DNA of 64,000 nt from Sclerotinia nivalis (lineage: Eukaryota > Ascomycota > Leotiomycetes > Helotiales > Sclerotiniaceae): contig JAPEIS010000012.1 in NCBI GenBank assembly GCA_029531795.1, positions 1,240,001 through 1,304,000 of the forward strand, read 5' to 3'. Of this stretch, positions 35,701 through 47,290 are shown in pieces (the stretch's first letter is position 1; each line of letters opens with the position of its first letter). The notes below the pieces were generated by a model. The model saw nothing but the letters and a program-made list of their open reading frames with translations, searched no databases and was not told where the DNA came from. A program made the translations under genes and the position numbers.

Positions 35701-37798
35701 CCTCTTCCAGTAACACGCTAGAGCCACCTCAAGAGGAAACTCTCAAAGACATCTCTGGCTCGGAAAGCGTATTTACGTGGGAGAACGTTGAGTACACTGT
35801 ACCATACCTTAGCGGCGAACGCAAGATTCTCAACAACGTCAATGGCTATGCAAAACCTGGACTTATGGTGGCACTAATGGGAGCTAGTGGAGCTGGAAAA
35901 ACTACGCTGCTGAACACCCTTTCTCAACGCCAGAAGACTGGTGTAGTGACTGGAGATATGTTGGTTGACGGACGACCATTGGGCACTGAATTTCAGAGAG
36001 GTACTGGATTTTGTGAGCAAATGGATCTTCATGATGGCACGGCTACCGTTCGAGAAGCTCTCGAATTCTCCGCTATTCTTCGACAAGAACATACAGTTCC
36101 AAAAGCGGAGAAGATTGAATACGTAGATAAGATTATTGATCTCCTCGAATTACGGGACATGCAAGATGCTTTGGTCAGATCTTTGGGTGTGGAACAGAGA
36201 AAGAGAGTTACGATTGGTGTTGAACTAGCAGCAAAGCCTAACCTTCTACTCTTTTTGGACGAGCCTACTTCTGGACTCGACTCCCAATCTGCTTATTCAA
36301 TTGTTCGATTTCTGAAGAAACTTTCTGCAGCTGGTCAAGCTATCGTCTGTACTATCCATCAGCCCTCCTCGGTCCTCATTCAGGAATTCGACATGATCCT
36401 AGCCTTGAATCCAGGCGGCAACACTTTCTACTTCGGGCCCGTTGGCGAAAATGGTTCTGCAGTGGTGAAGTACTTTGCTGATCGTGGTGTGCACTGCCCT
36501 CCACAAAAGAACGTCGCAGAATTTATCCTCGAAACTGCTGCCAAAGGTGGAAAGCCCCGTGATGGCAAGAGACTCAACTGGAACGAAGAATGGCTTAATT
36601 CCGAAGAAAATAAACATGTTATGCAGGAGATTCAGCGCATAAAGTCTGAACGTAGCAAAGTTCCAGCTCCAGAGGCTAGTTCCCAACGCGAATTTGCTTC
36701 TCCGGTTACACTTCAAACAACTGAATTAACTAAACGTCTCTTTACTCAATATTGGCGCGATCCATCATATCTCTATGGCAAGCTTTTCACATCTGTTATC
36801 ATTGGTATCTTCAACGGCTTCACATTTTGGCAATTGGGCTACGGTATCATTGATATGCAGAATCGAATGTTCTCCTCATTCTTGATTATACTCATTCCTC
36901 CCACGATCGTCAATGGTGTTGTACCTAAATTCTATCAGAATCGCGCACTTTGGGAAGCCCGAGAACTCCCTTCGAGGATTTATGGTTGGGTTGCATTCTG
37001 CACTGCGAATATCGTCGCCGAGATACCAATTGCTATTGTCGGAGCGGTGATTTATTGGGCTTTATGGTATTGGCCTACTGGTCTCCCAAGCGACTCTTCC
37101 ACATCGGGTTATGTGTTCCTCATGACACTACTTTTCGTAAGTTCCTCCCTTCTTATCCCATCCGTCTATCAAAAATACTAACACCTTCCCAGTTCCTCTT
37201 CCAAGCCTCCTGGGGTCAATGGATCTGCGCCTTTGCACCCTCCTTCACCGTAATCTCCAACGTCCTCCCCTTCTTCTTCGTAATATTCGGTCTCTTCAAC
37301 GGTGTTGTCCGTCCTTATTCTCAAATGTCCGTCTTCTGGCGCTACTGGCTCTACTATCTCAATCCAGCCACATATTGGATCGGCGGTGTTATCTCTGCTA
37401 CCCTCTCAAATGTCTCAGTCCAATGCGCCTCCAAGGAAGCTGCTTATTTTAATCCTCCACCGGGCCAAACTTGTTCCTCTTATGCTAGTAACTTCGTTAC
37501 TTCGGCCGGAAAAGGATATTTGACGAATCCGGACGCCACGGCAAACTGTGGATATTGTCCATATGCCAGTGGAGAAGAATATATGACGACGTTGAATGTT
37601 AGTCCGAGTGATAAATGGAGGTATTTTGGGATTTTCTTGGGATTTTGTATCAGTAATTGGGCGTTGGTTTATTTCTTCATCTACACGGTGAGAATTCGAG
37701 GGTGGAGTTTTGGATTTGCAAGTTTGTTTGGAGGATTAGGGAAGATGATTGGGAAGGTTAAGGGTGTGTTTAGAGGGAAGGAGAAGAAGAGCCAATGA
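32739..37798 (+). CDS. PDR-type full-length ABC transporter (ABC-G, multidrug efflux type)
   Basis: Seven exons (32739-33356, 33415-33864, 33924-34874, 34926-35092, 35141-35448, 35509-37136, 37193-37798) encode 1575 residues, in the size range of Pdr5/Snq2 proteins. The order is NBD1-TMD1-NBD2-TMD2. NBD1 has the fungal PDR variant Walker A GRPGSGCST (about 253-261, Cys in place of Lys) and a degenerate Walker B (SWDNSTRGLDAST), but an intact VSGGERKR signature. NBD2 has a canonical Walker A GASGAGKTT (about 956-964) and Walker B LFLDEPTSGLDSQ, with a degenerate signature (LGVEQRKR). This asymmetry is normal for the family. Such pumps export hydrophobic drugs and toxins across the plasma membrane. 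The N-terminus carries an acidic LEEEEK repeat (about residues 126-145). The exact subfamily is uncertain; the C-terminal part looks Snq2-like. Confidence 0.95.
33114..33162 (+). repeat. In-frame 18-nt repeat coding for KLEEEE
   Basis: Nearly three copies of AAGCTCGAAGAAGAAGAA lie in the first exon of the ABC transporter and encode an acidic coiled tract in the cytosolic N-terminal extension. Length variation would keep the frame. Confidence 0.85.
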
Positions 37799-38754
37799 TT
37801 GAGGGTAGGCAATTGGCAATCGATTGGTTATAGAGGAGGGAAAAGAGGCTTGATATACCAAAGAGACGTTAATATGATTTGATCGAATTGGATTTTGGGT
37901 TTAGTATTGGTTCGAATATCACGACGCATGGAGGTTTATTAAAAATAGGCCGAGGTATGAATGCATTAGGGCGGCAACGTTTCAGGAGTATCATGATAGA
38001 TAATTTAGTTTAATAATGATGGAGGGATATGTTAATGATACGCTTTTGTCTTGCATTTCGTTTCTAGATCCTAAACCACCAAAATCAACGATTGACTGTG
38101 ATTGTTTTGTTCTCCGAAAACACATGAGAATGGATGACCGCATATCTTGAACAAAGATTTGTTGGGCGCAGGATATATCTTCAATTCAGAGCTAAGGGTA
38201 GATGAAAGAAGAGCTTTAAAAATAAAAAATGGTAGAATATATACATACATAAGAGATCTAAGCCGACCACGTAGTTGCCTCCAATTCAATCAGAGCGCCA
38301 ATATCCTCATTTTATTCATTTTATCCATTCAATACTAGAAGAAACCAGCTTCAGCCCGTAGACTCAAATTTTATCCAATATCTCATCTCAAAAATCCACT
38401 CTTCATTCATATCAACCATTCCACACTATCGTCTAAGCACTTCAGACATGTCTATCTAGAAATCAATACAATAGATTGCCAATATACCACCATCCAAACT
38501 TTTCAGAGAATTGAACTTTGAAATCTCGTCTCACTCACTGGCTCATAATCCCATCCCAGTCCCATCCCAATCCCGCGCAAGACCTATCATCCGCACAAAC
38601 ACTGAGCCAAAAAAAACAAAAAAAACCCCCCAGATCATACATACCCCTTAACAATTCATCCCACCATCTCCCCCTCCCCCAAAACCCAAAAACCCAAAAA
38701 CTCCCCCCCTCTCTTCCAAAAAAAAAAATCCAAAAATATAAACGAAGGGAATTG
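37799..38754. other. Intergenic, ABC transporter 3' end to tRNA-Lys
   Basis: About 950 bp, with a homopolymer-rich (A and C runs) segment at 38600-38740 just downstream of the minus-strand tRNA. No gene is recognised. Confidence 0.5.
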
Positions 38755-38826
38755 AGCCCAACGGGGGGTCGAACCCCCAACCTTGTGATTAAGAGTCACA
38801 CGCTCTACCGATTGAGCTAGCCGGGC
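38755..38826 (-). tRNA. tRNA-Lys (anticodon CTT)
   Basis: The minus strand folds as a tRNA. The acceptor arms are GCCCGGC and GTTGGGC with discriminator T, the D arm is GCTC/GAGC and the anticodon stem TGTGA/TCACA encloses loop CTCTTAA (anticodon CTT, Lys). The T arm is GGGGG/CCCCC with loop TTCGAC. There is no intron. Yeast tRNA-Lys(CTT) also has discriminator U. The T loop is six instead of seven nucleotides, so the gene is 72 nt long. Either a base is missing in the C run of the assembly or the gene is atypical. Confidence 0.93.
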
Positions 38827-39553
38827 AGGCTATTGTTATTGCTTCTGTTTCAATTGTTGAGTATTATGTTTGGTTTGTAGTTTGTACTATATCGTTAGGT
38901 ATGGAGCGGGTAGAGAAAATTCTTTAAAGAGTTTGAGGTTAAGCGAGGGGGGTTGTGGAGTTCCTTTGTGGGGGCTAGTTAAGCGTGCTATGTAATAAGT
39001 ATGTATCCGTGCTATGACAAAACATACTATGACAAAATCGCCATTTGAAGAACGTTGAAATGGTCACATCTTTGCTTTGGTTGCAAGTATTTGGATGAGA
39101 CAAGGTGGATTTCATGTGTATATAGGTATTATACTCTATCAAGTTTCAACTGTAGTTCCTTCTCTGATTCCATTCATTCATCCCTACGAGGTATGAGATA
39201 TGAGGTGTATGTATTACTCTTTTCACTGTCATTCAACCACCAATTCACTCATCGCCCATCACTCAAGTACCCTGATTCAATGAATTCCTCACTACCGTCT
39301 CATATTCCTCTCTTAACAACAACAAATACCAGCACCTCTCTTCCCAAAGAGAAATCATAATGCAATCGTTTTCGTTCATAAAACCATACTCATGCCAACT
39401 CGAACGCCACGCCTACAGTAATGCCGTTATCCCAAGCAAGCAATCGCGGAAAAGAAGAAAGGAAGTAAAGAATTGAAAAGCGATTCAAAGTTTTTCAAAA
39501 ACACTATAGAACACTATTAAGCTTTTGTACTCGTATGTGACAATATGCACAAA
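38827..39553. other. Intergenic, tRNA-Lys upstream flank and DUF3405 gene 3' flank
   Basis: About 730 bp, with no feature recognised apart from short low-complexity runs. Confidence 0.45.
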
Positions 39554-42124
39554 TCAAGCCGTTGGGTCACTTTCCGGCAACTGTTCCTCATTTAGACGAG
39601 GTAATCCTTCCACGGGTATTTCTACACCCTTCACTGGATGTAATAACATGGGCGGTAAGCACATTCGGCCTTCTCCGCCTCTCATGTCATTGACATGCTG
39701 CCCATTTCTGCCTTCATTAACAGTTGTTTCAAATTCTTCACCTCCTTCATTATCAACCTTGAAACCGAGCCATCTTCGCCATAAATTGGGTGCGAATCCA
39801 GTGTTGTAGAACCAAGTCATCCCGCGGAGGTTGTGTTCTCGGTCGCCAAATACAGAGGTTCGTGCTCCACCCGTGGCACCATTTCTCCCACCGTTCATAA
39901 TGCTTGCAAGGTACTCAGTTGGCCATTCACGATCAATGAACATTGGATGAGGGACAGAGACAGCTTTGTAACCGTGATGTAAGGCGGTCGTTGGAGCCCA
40001 CATTTCTGTAAAAGCATGATGCTTCATAAATGTGGTTTCACGATGCATAGTATTAAGTAGTTTGCGGGACATCCTCGCAGCTGCAATGATAGTCGCTCGG
40101 CGAGGTGGTAAACCTCCAGTGAGATTATAGCCTGTGACATCTTCTGCAAGAATCCAGGTAGTTCCATCCGGATCAAAAAGTGGATTAAACACAATAAGGT
40201 CAGCATCTTCACCAACACCCCACGTATATTTGTCCTTGTCGTAGCTAGTAGGAGGCACGGGATCATTCTCAGTCTCAAACCAGTCATCCAGATTTGAAGG
40301 ACGCTCGGGTCCCCATACTGGCTTCTCGCCTTTGCGCACCGGTCCGCTCTTCTCGCCCTTCTGACCGCTTATGCCTGACCACATACTGTTTGGGTTGTCG
40401 GTCCCAATCTCGGTTTGTACACGGACCATTTGTTTGAAATCTTCCCATGTGCCATGAACCTCTGGGACATAGAATCTACTATTACGCTCCCAAAGTCCTT
40501 TCCGGGGCTGCTCCTTTGTCCAGACATCAATTTTTGATAGGAAGTGATACCAGTGGCCAGTATATCGAATATCAACTTCCCATTCCCAGAAGAAATCGTA
40601 TTCCTGATGATTATAAGCAAACCATTGCATTGCCATCTGAAGTCCCCGATAAGACCCATGAACCGGTAGACCACGAATAAAGGTGTCAAACAAGCCTTGG
40701 TAGAGCATAAGCATTTGAGTCTCACTCCAGAATGTCGCAATCCCAACAAATTCTTCAGGTAGACAATCTTTCAAATGCTGTTGATATGTTTCTTCATCTG
40801 CGAAGACCGGATGCACGGCAGAGTCCTTGACTTGAACCAAGAGATGAACATCGTATTGGCCGCCTGAACCAATAGACACCTCGGATATCAATGCTCTCAG
40901 CGCCATAATGTCCTCCTCTCGCCACACATATTCATCCCAGAGTCGAATGACAAATGCAGTTCGCGGAAGGTATTTTTTGGGTGGTGCTGCGACGACCTTA
41001 GAGGTGGTATCGACTGCATTTGAAGTGGTGTTGGGAACGGATTCGACCAACCCATCCCTTTCTAGCAGAGCACTATCTTTCTGTTCGGTAAGGGTTGAAA
41101 AGGTAGTGGGCTTTTTAACGACCGGCTCGATTGGTTGAAAGCGCGCCGCATTTCTTTGATGGCATCTCCTCTGAGCATCGGCCCAATCAACCTTTCTGTA
41201 GTCAACCTGACCAGAATGCATCTTCTCGGCGTTTGAATTATCTGCCCAGACAGCGTCTGACCCTTCCATTTCTCCATGTTGGCCCGTTCCAGTGCCCCCA
41301 TATCTCAAACCATATCCATAACCGTAGGGTCCTAATCTGCCATATCGCTCGAAACAAATATCTTCTGGTAAGCCGAGAACTTCATAGGAACCCATGATAT
41401 GGTTCGGGAACCCGCTTGGTCTGCCTTCGTAATATTGTAGTCGTGGTGCACGCACAGTATTCTCGCGATCGAGGAAGCACTCCTGAACGGGCGCATAGTC
41501 GTCGTTGAAAACGCGGGATGTTATGTCAGTATATGGCTGGAATGGTTTACTAGCCGGAAGACTGCGCGCAGGTGTAGCTGTCTCCTCGATTAAGGTCTTA
41601 TTTTGCAGAGGCAACTCATCCTCCTCACGAGGATACTCTGGTTTGTTCTCAGAAAGCGGGACCAATGTCCTTATTCCACCGTAGTATCGCGATAAGAATG
41701 GGAATGATTCCCATAGCGGAGGTGGTGGTGGTGCTAATGCACGACCATCTTGGACTTTTTGCGTTGATATATGGCTCATTCGCACCAAACTTAGCATAAA
41801 TATAACAATGGTAGATATCATGGCTAAACACAGATATCTCATAACCTTAGGAGGTAATCTTTTTGGAGCTGGTCGTTGTGTAGCTGTATTTGCTCTTTTC
41901 CGCAGTATTGGAGCATTGGAATGGTATGAATTCGAAGTCTCTCTTGAAGAGGAAGGCGATGATGGATAGGAAGAATAGTCCGTATCTTCTTCGTCGGATT
42001 CGTCATGGTGTCCATACTTCTCAGCATCATAGTCTCGAGGCGGCTCTTCTTGGACAGGTATGCCTGAATATTGCGTATGTCGTTTGGTAGCCTTAAGAGG
42101 ATTAATGGAATTGAAGCCGGCCAT
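39554..42124 (-). CDS. DUF3405 type II membrane protein, glycosyltransferase-like
   Basis: A single exon of 856 residues on the minus strand. The frame is open five codons upstream, but the first ATG is at 42124 (MAGFNSIN). A cytosolic N-terminus of about 95 residues rich in Ser, Asp and Glu is followed by one membrane helix (about residues 96-114, YLCLAMISTIVIFMLSLV), a proline-rich stem and a large lumenal domain. The lumenal part contains FVIRLWDEYVWREED, YDVHLLVQVKDSA and EWEVDIRYTGHWYHFLSKI, features I associate with DUF3405. That domain is restricted to fungi and resembles nucleotide-sugar transferases. A Golgi type II topology is likely. The acceptor and donor are unknown. Confidence 0.85.
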   Translation of the reverse strand: MAGFNSINPLKATKRHTQYSGIPVQEEPPRDYDAEKYGHHDESDEEDTDYSSYPSSPSSSRETSNSYHSNAPILRKRANTATQRPAPKRLPPKVMRYLCLAMISTIVIFMLSLVRMSHISTQKVQDGRALAPPPPPLWESFPFLSRYYGGIRTLVPLSENKPEYPREEDELPLQNKTLIEETATPARSLPASKPFQPYTDITSRVFNDDYAPVQECFLDRENTVRAPRLQYYEGRPSGFPNHIMGSYEVLGLPEDICFERYGRLGPYGYGYGLRYGGTGTGQHGEMEGSDAVWADNSNAEKMHSGQVDYRKVDWADAQRRCHQRNAARFQPIEPVVKKPTTFSTLTEQKDSALLERDGLVESVPNTTSNAVDTTSKVVAAPPKKYLPRTAFVIRLWDEYVWREEDIMALRALISEVSIGSGGQYDVHLLVQVKDSAVHPVFADEETYQQHLKDCLPEEFVGIATFWSETQMLMLYQGLFDTFIRGLPVHGSYRGLQMAMQWFAYNHQEYDFFWEWEVDIRYTGHWYHFLSKIDVWTKEQPRKGLWERNSRFYVPEVHGTWEDFKQMVRVQTEIGTDNPNSMWSGISGQKGEKSGPVRKGEKPVWGPERPSNLDDWFETENDPVPPTSYDKDKYTWGVGEDADLIVFNPLFDPDGTTWILAEDVTGYNLTGGLPPRRATIIAAARMSRKLLNTMHRETTFMKHHAFTEMWAPTTALHHGYKAVSVPHPMFIDREWPTEYLASIMNGGRNGATGGARTSVFGDREHNLRGMTWFYNTGFAPNLWRRWLGFKVDNEGGEEFETTVNEGRNGQHVNDMRGGEGRMCLPPMLLHPVKGVEIPVEGLPRLNEEQLPESDPTA

Positions 42125-45100
42125 TATGGCCTTGGCCAATATTTATAATTGAAGAAAGTCGATGGGATGTGTCTGATTTGTTATCGCGAAACTAAATATT
42201 ATGTCTATCCAGCAGTATAATTGATCAGTAACATTTCATGCTTGTGTATGCTTGTCCCAAATATTTACTGACTCATTGAAGGTTAGCTCATGAAGCGATT
42301 GTGATAGGTTGAGATGTATTTGTTCAGGAAAATAGAGAGAAGATGTTGGAGGTTTAGTGAGGGTTGAAGTTGCATATACAGTATGATGTAACTGTTGTAT
42401 ATTTTGTTTTGTATATACCGGCAGCATAAAGTGAGCTACATAATATTGTAATGGGTAGCGGTAACAAAATTCGAAAAGTTCCGTTGCACGGCAACCAACT
42501 CCGATTATCCTCGCTGGTACATGAAATAAAATATGGACAAATCAATGAAAGCTTGACAGCCTTCGCCTCAGCCTTGCATTTAGCTTAAATGGGTAAGGTT
42601 AGTGCAGTATCATTATCGGATTATGAAGATTCAAATCTTAAAGACAAATCGTTTAGCGAATGAATGATCTGTCTCGAGAATATATAAATAACCAAAACTC
42701 CAACTTTCAATGACTAAATGAAAGTTAGGTTTGTCTCCAAAGAAATAATGAGTTCCTGAGTAGGGCCTGGCCTATATTTATCATGTAGTATTTATGAATA
42801 CAATCTCACCCTCTTCTTGATGTTTATCACTATGGAATATCACACCTCTTCACCTCTTCATTGAGCCTAAATTCATACGGCATCCAACAGTTCTTGGAAA
42901 AATTCATCGTTCGACATGATTCTGTTTGTAGAACTCCAGGAAGACTCGAATGTAAAAGGAGCTTCGGAATATTTAAAGCTAGGTCGTACATTTGTTTGTA
43001 GACATGGTTTCTATTTACTATCCACCCAACAGTGGATGAAATATTCGACCTCAAGACTCGATTATCATTGATGATACTAGAACATTTGCAATGACCGTTG
43101 ATCTTTCAACCTCTACGGTAGTACATCGCCCAAGACCTGGAACTTTTGACTTTGCCCGATTTACTGAGATAATGCTACGGTGTAGTAGTGGCGAGAACCG
43201 GTACTGCCACGCTTAACGTAAAATGCGGCGATGATCAAACTAAAGATGGAGCCGATGGTAAGAGCTTCTTCCAGATGCTTTTCTTTTTGGATGCCGAGCC
43301 TGTCACTGTCTCTGTCTCAGTCATCTTTCCATCGGATGGAAACCTACTCTGCATAACTGCGACAAGAAACAGATAGTGTTCAGAAGCAAGTATGCCGATA
43401 AGCTCGTACAATTTACTACCACTATCGTAGATGAAGTGAACATTCCTTGTGACGTGTCCATCTGTTCTCCGTAATTTTATGTGTCCAAGCGATTGAATGT
43501 TGTGCGACGTGGAATTCTCGGTAACATACAAAATGGCGCTACGATGCTGCTGCTACTGTATATACTTTCAACTTGAATGATAATTTTGAATTTGGGTCTG
43601 GCAGCTGAGACGTGGAGTTTTATCTTTCTCCAAAAGCTCTTTGGATCATGTGCATTTTGACTTTTTGGGCATTCCCCACATGAATCTAGTCCTAACTTTT
43701 AGTAAATCGAGATTGAGGGGAAGGCCGTATGGAGGTCCTTTTCGCTACCCCTATAATAATCCAGACTTCTCAACTAGCCAGCCATCCCCGGTTCTGAATT
43801 CCATGGCATGCACTTCATCAACGATACCGGTCTGGAGGAAGAAGCAAGCAGATATATCCACATGACTCTAAAATTCAGGGTCCAAAACATTTTGAATTAA
43901 GAAAACCCCAAGTGAAACCGGCAAGATGGTTCCATTATTCCCACTGGCTAGGTATACAAACATTAAACCTTCCATATTGAGTCATGCAAGCCGTGCATAA
44001 GCGCATTCTTTATCTTGGGATTTGCTCAGCTGATTTACCAAAACTGAGCCCGGAAAACCCCCAAGGCATGAACAGCCACATATATCCGGGGTAAGTAAAT
44101 TAGTATAAAGATTGAAAACGTTAATTCTCGATTAGTTCGATAATTGAAGTCGACGATAATACTAAGAATAGGTAGTTTGAGTAATAGCTAATAATGATAT
44201 ATTCTCAAATCAACTTGTTGATCTAATGCTAAAATTCAATCATCAATTATTACTGAACATACTAAATGGGTAATGATGTGATAAGCGAAACTACCCGAAT
44301 GTAGAACCGCTCATTTGTGTTCGCTAGCTTATTTCTTAACTAAAAACCTCTAATGCCTCCTCACATTACACGAAACGAAATAGCACCAAATTCTAAAAGG
44401 CCTTTCTATCTAAGCTGTGGCGAAAGTTTCCCCATGGCGCACATTGAAGCAACCATTCAGAGAGTGCATAAGGTAAGGAAACTCCGTTCCACGTCAACTG
44501 ATATGATGATCTTGGTGTCCCAATCAAATCATGTCTGTGTTACAAGCTCGTGACAAGCATCATTGCAGATGGCGGTCAATTTCAATATTTTGATGCAGGA
44601 ACAACACTTTTTCTCTGACTTCATATGAATTAATATTTTGTTGGGTTCCATCGAATTGCATCGAATCGCATCAATGAAATAACATTTGCATGTTCTAATC
44701 AATGAGCTCATCTCAATTAGGGGTCATGGCAACACTTCTGGCATCTGCAATTACAATCACCTATCAATGCAAAGAAACCGTTGTATCAAACCCGGTACCG
44801 GTGCGTACTATTTCATTAGTTTTTGACTCTTGAGGAGTTATCTCCAAGACAATGTGGGCCCCTAATAAATAAATCCATCTTTCAACGTCAGCTCTTCTTG
44901 GTAGCCACTACTGCAATACATTCCATACCGCTGCAACTGCATTTTCTAATGATGATATGTATCTACGAGACACTTTCATACTTTTTCATTCTTTTTCATA
45001 CTTTTGCCCAACGCTTTCAGGTTTAAATCAAACTCTCCCTAGTGGGAAACTACTTCTCACTATCCACTTTATATATCTTTACGCTCTTATAATTATCAAA

Positions 45101-45772
45101 CCTTTTTTCTCCTCTCCTTTATCCTTTCATATACTTAGTAATCAACCTCTTGTTTTCATAAACCTCAAATATAGTTTTATTATTAACTCTACATAAAGTG
45201 TTGAAAGTTACAACCCGCAATAAACCCAAGCCAAGGCTAAGATCAGGAGACCAGGAAGCAATGCAATGTTGATGCCGGTCTGACGTTGATTGACAGGCCA
45301 TTTGAAAGACCTGATAACGAACAAACAGAACAATCCGAACTTTAAATAAAAACTATATCACCACTTTAAAATCAACAAGTAATAAAAGACTTTCAATCCT
45401 CAATAACACTTCGAATCAAGAAACGCTTCAAACGCACCCTCCCCATCAACAGGTTGATAGTTTCGTTGAGCACTTCCACATTTCTCTTGAAATATCCAGC
45501 AACCTTCTTTCCGAACTCCTACTCATCGATTGTCAACACGAACTCCCGCATCATCAACTTCAATCCAAATATCCTCACGAGATCACCCACGAGATCATTC
45601 ACCTCATTTGTGCTGTTCCACACGTGATTATTAGATCGCATCTCATCTACTCTTATTACTTCCGCATAGCGTTGCAGCTACTGTCTTTAGAACTCTATTC
45701 AAAACTTAGAAATCACTTCCTGGTCAGTTCTTTCCTCACAGTTACCATGTATTTACTAATTATCTTCAGACC
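42125..45772. other. Gene-poor stretch upstream of DUF3405 and luciferase-domain genes
   Basis: The two flanking genes diverge, so both promoters are here. In 3.6 kb I see no protein family, tRNA or snoRNA signature on either strand. A pyrimidine-rich leader precedes the gene at 45773. Confidence 0.5.
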
Positions 45773-46747
45773 ATGAATGGCACCGCCACAACCACCGAGG
45801 CTGCTGTAGCCATCCGAGAACGTCATCCTACACACGATGTCCTAGAAATACCAATGGGTCTTACGCAACAAGACATCATTCAAATCACTCTTACTGGACC
45901 AGGTCTCATCCTCACCATCCTAGGTATCATCATCAGCATCAACCTTTTCCAGCCATCCCTAACCTGCACCATCATTGCGTTGGCACCAATACCATGGATC
46001 ATCTATAACGACTACCACAACTTCATATCCTTAGGTCCAGGAGGAACTCCCTCTACTCTACTAGGATACGTCAAAATCACATATCTCCGCATCTTCGCTC
46101 TTTCCAATCCATACAGCCCGCCAAATGCCTCCGATGATACATATCCTACCATCGGTTACATTCAACGCGCTCGTCCCCACCTTCCTATCCGCAGTGGTCC
46201 GCGTCCCAAAGTCGCCGGTATCGCTCCCCAGAGACAAATAAGCCAATATGGTTCTCGAGCCATGTATCAACTTCTCCGCACCAGCCTCAACAATCTCGCT
46301 CACCGACACTCCGACAAATTCAAGACAGACGTATCATGTTTTGAAAAGAAAGGACTTGCACTCTTCGCCCTCGATCCCATCAATACCACCTGCAAGGGAG
46401 AAATCTGTCATGTGCATCATAGCGACAATAGTTTCCACATGAACCTACACCCCCACGATGCCAAAGTTATCCTGGAAAAGGGTTGGGGCGAAAGACACCC
46501 GATGGCTGGGGCCTCGACACCAAAAGCCATTTCGAATTTCCTGTCCTATCTTCCAAAATCTCTATCCGCGTGGTTCTCACCAAGAGTTGTCCCAGATCAA
46601 TTCGTTCTGATATATGCACCGAGGAATAGAGAGGAGCTAGAAGTTGTATGCCACATCATCGAGGCGGCTACATTTTGGGTCAGTGGCGAGCAAGTGACAC
46701 TTCCTATCGAGAGTGTCCCGTTGGGTGAGGAACCTGTTGGTGCTTAA
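45773..46747 (+). CDS. Membrane-anchored luciferase-domain (DUF5519) protein
   Basis: A single exon encodes 324 residues. Two adjacent hydrophobic segments lie near residues 38-60 and 65-80 (GLILTILGIIISINLF, CTIIALAPIPWII), followed by a soluble C-terminal domain with HVHHSDNSFHMNLHPHDAKVILEKGWGERHPMAG. That stretch is the core of the fungal and bacterial family named Luciferase in Pfam (PF17648, from memory). Despite the name, light production is not implied and the biochemical role is unknown. The end of the domain (PDQFVLIYAPRNREELEVVCHIIEAATFW) is present, so the protein appears complete. The ATG follows a CT-rich leader. Confidence 0.8.
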   Translation: MNGTATTTEAAVAIRERHPTHDVLEIPMGLTQQDIIQITLTGPGLILTILGIIISINLFQPSLTCTIIALAPIPWIIYNDYHNFISLGPGGTPSTLLGYVKITYLRIFALSNPYSPPNASDDTYPTIGYIQRARPHLPIRSGPRPKVAGIAPQRQISQYGSRAMYQLLRTSLNNLAHRHSDKFKTDVSCFEKKGLALFALDPINTTCKGEICHVHHSDNSFHMNLHPHDAKVILEKGWGERHPMAGASTPKAISNFLSYLPKSLSAWFSPRVVPDQFVLIYAPRNREELEVVCHIIEAATFWVSGEQVTLPIESVPLGEEPVGA

Positions 46748-47290
46748 TGCACTTTACTTGAGAGTTGGTTGGAGAATGAAATTACGATTACGGTTGGAAA
46801 CGCGGTGGAGGGCAGATTAAATGAAATGGCAGTGTGGTAGGAAATAAATGATGGCTTACATGGAGTGCACGAAAGGAAACTGGTAGAATTAACGCGGGAG
46901 TATGGGGTCAAAATCGCTGTTTTTGCATACATCAGGAAATACCCTTAAATTGCATTCCATCGCGTTGATTTGTAGCTTACTCTATTGCTATCAATGCATC
47001 ATACTAGCTGCTAGCTCATCATTCAGAATGGTAATATATCAACATTGCGTGGTATCAAATTTTCTTGTAAATCGGTGTTTCAATTTCTGGTATGTTATTT
47101 AAAATGGTATAAAAATTGTAAAGAAATCCTAAATCCCAAATTCAATGTTTAAGGAGTGAGTGTATATCATCATCCATCTTTGCACAACTCACGCCCACGC
47201 TCCAAAACGCATCCACAAATATCAATGGCCCAATATGACAAAAGGAAAATAGGTAAGTAAGCCGCCAGTAGATAACTAGAAGGTCCAAAT
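46748..47290. other. Intergenic between convergent genes
   Basis: About 540 bp between two convergent 3' ends. Nothing but presumed UTRs is seen. Confidence 0.5.

Noticed and set aside
43188..43531. Overlapping ORFs of 62 and 98 codons on both strands
   Set aside because: They mirror each other, with no coding signature or family match on either strand.
46053..46309. Minus-strand ORFs inside the luciferase-domain gene and similar antisense frames in other genes
   Set aside because: They are shadows of real coding frames on the opposite strand.
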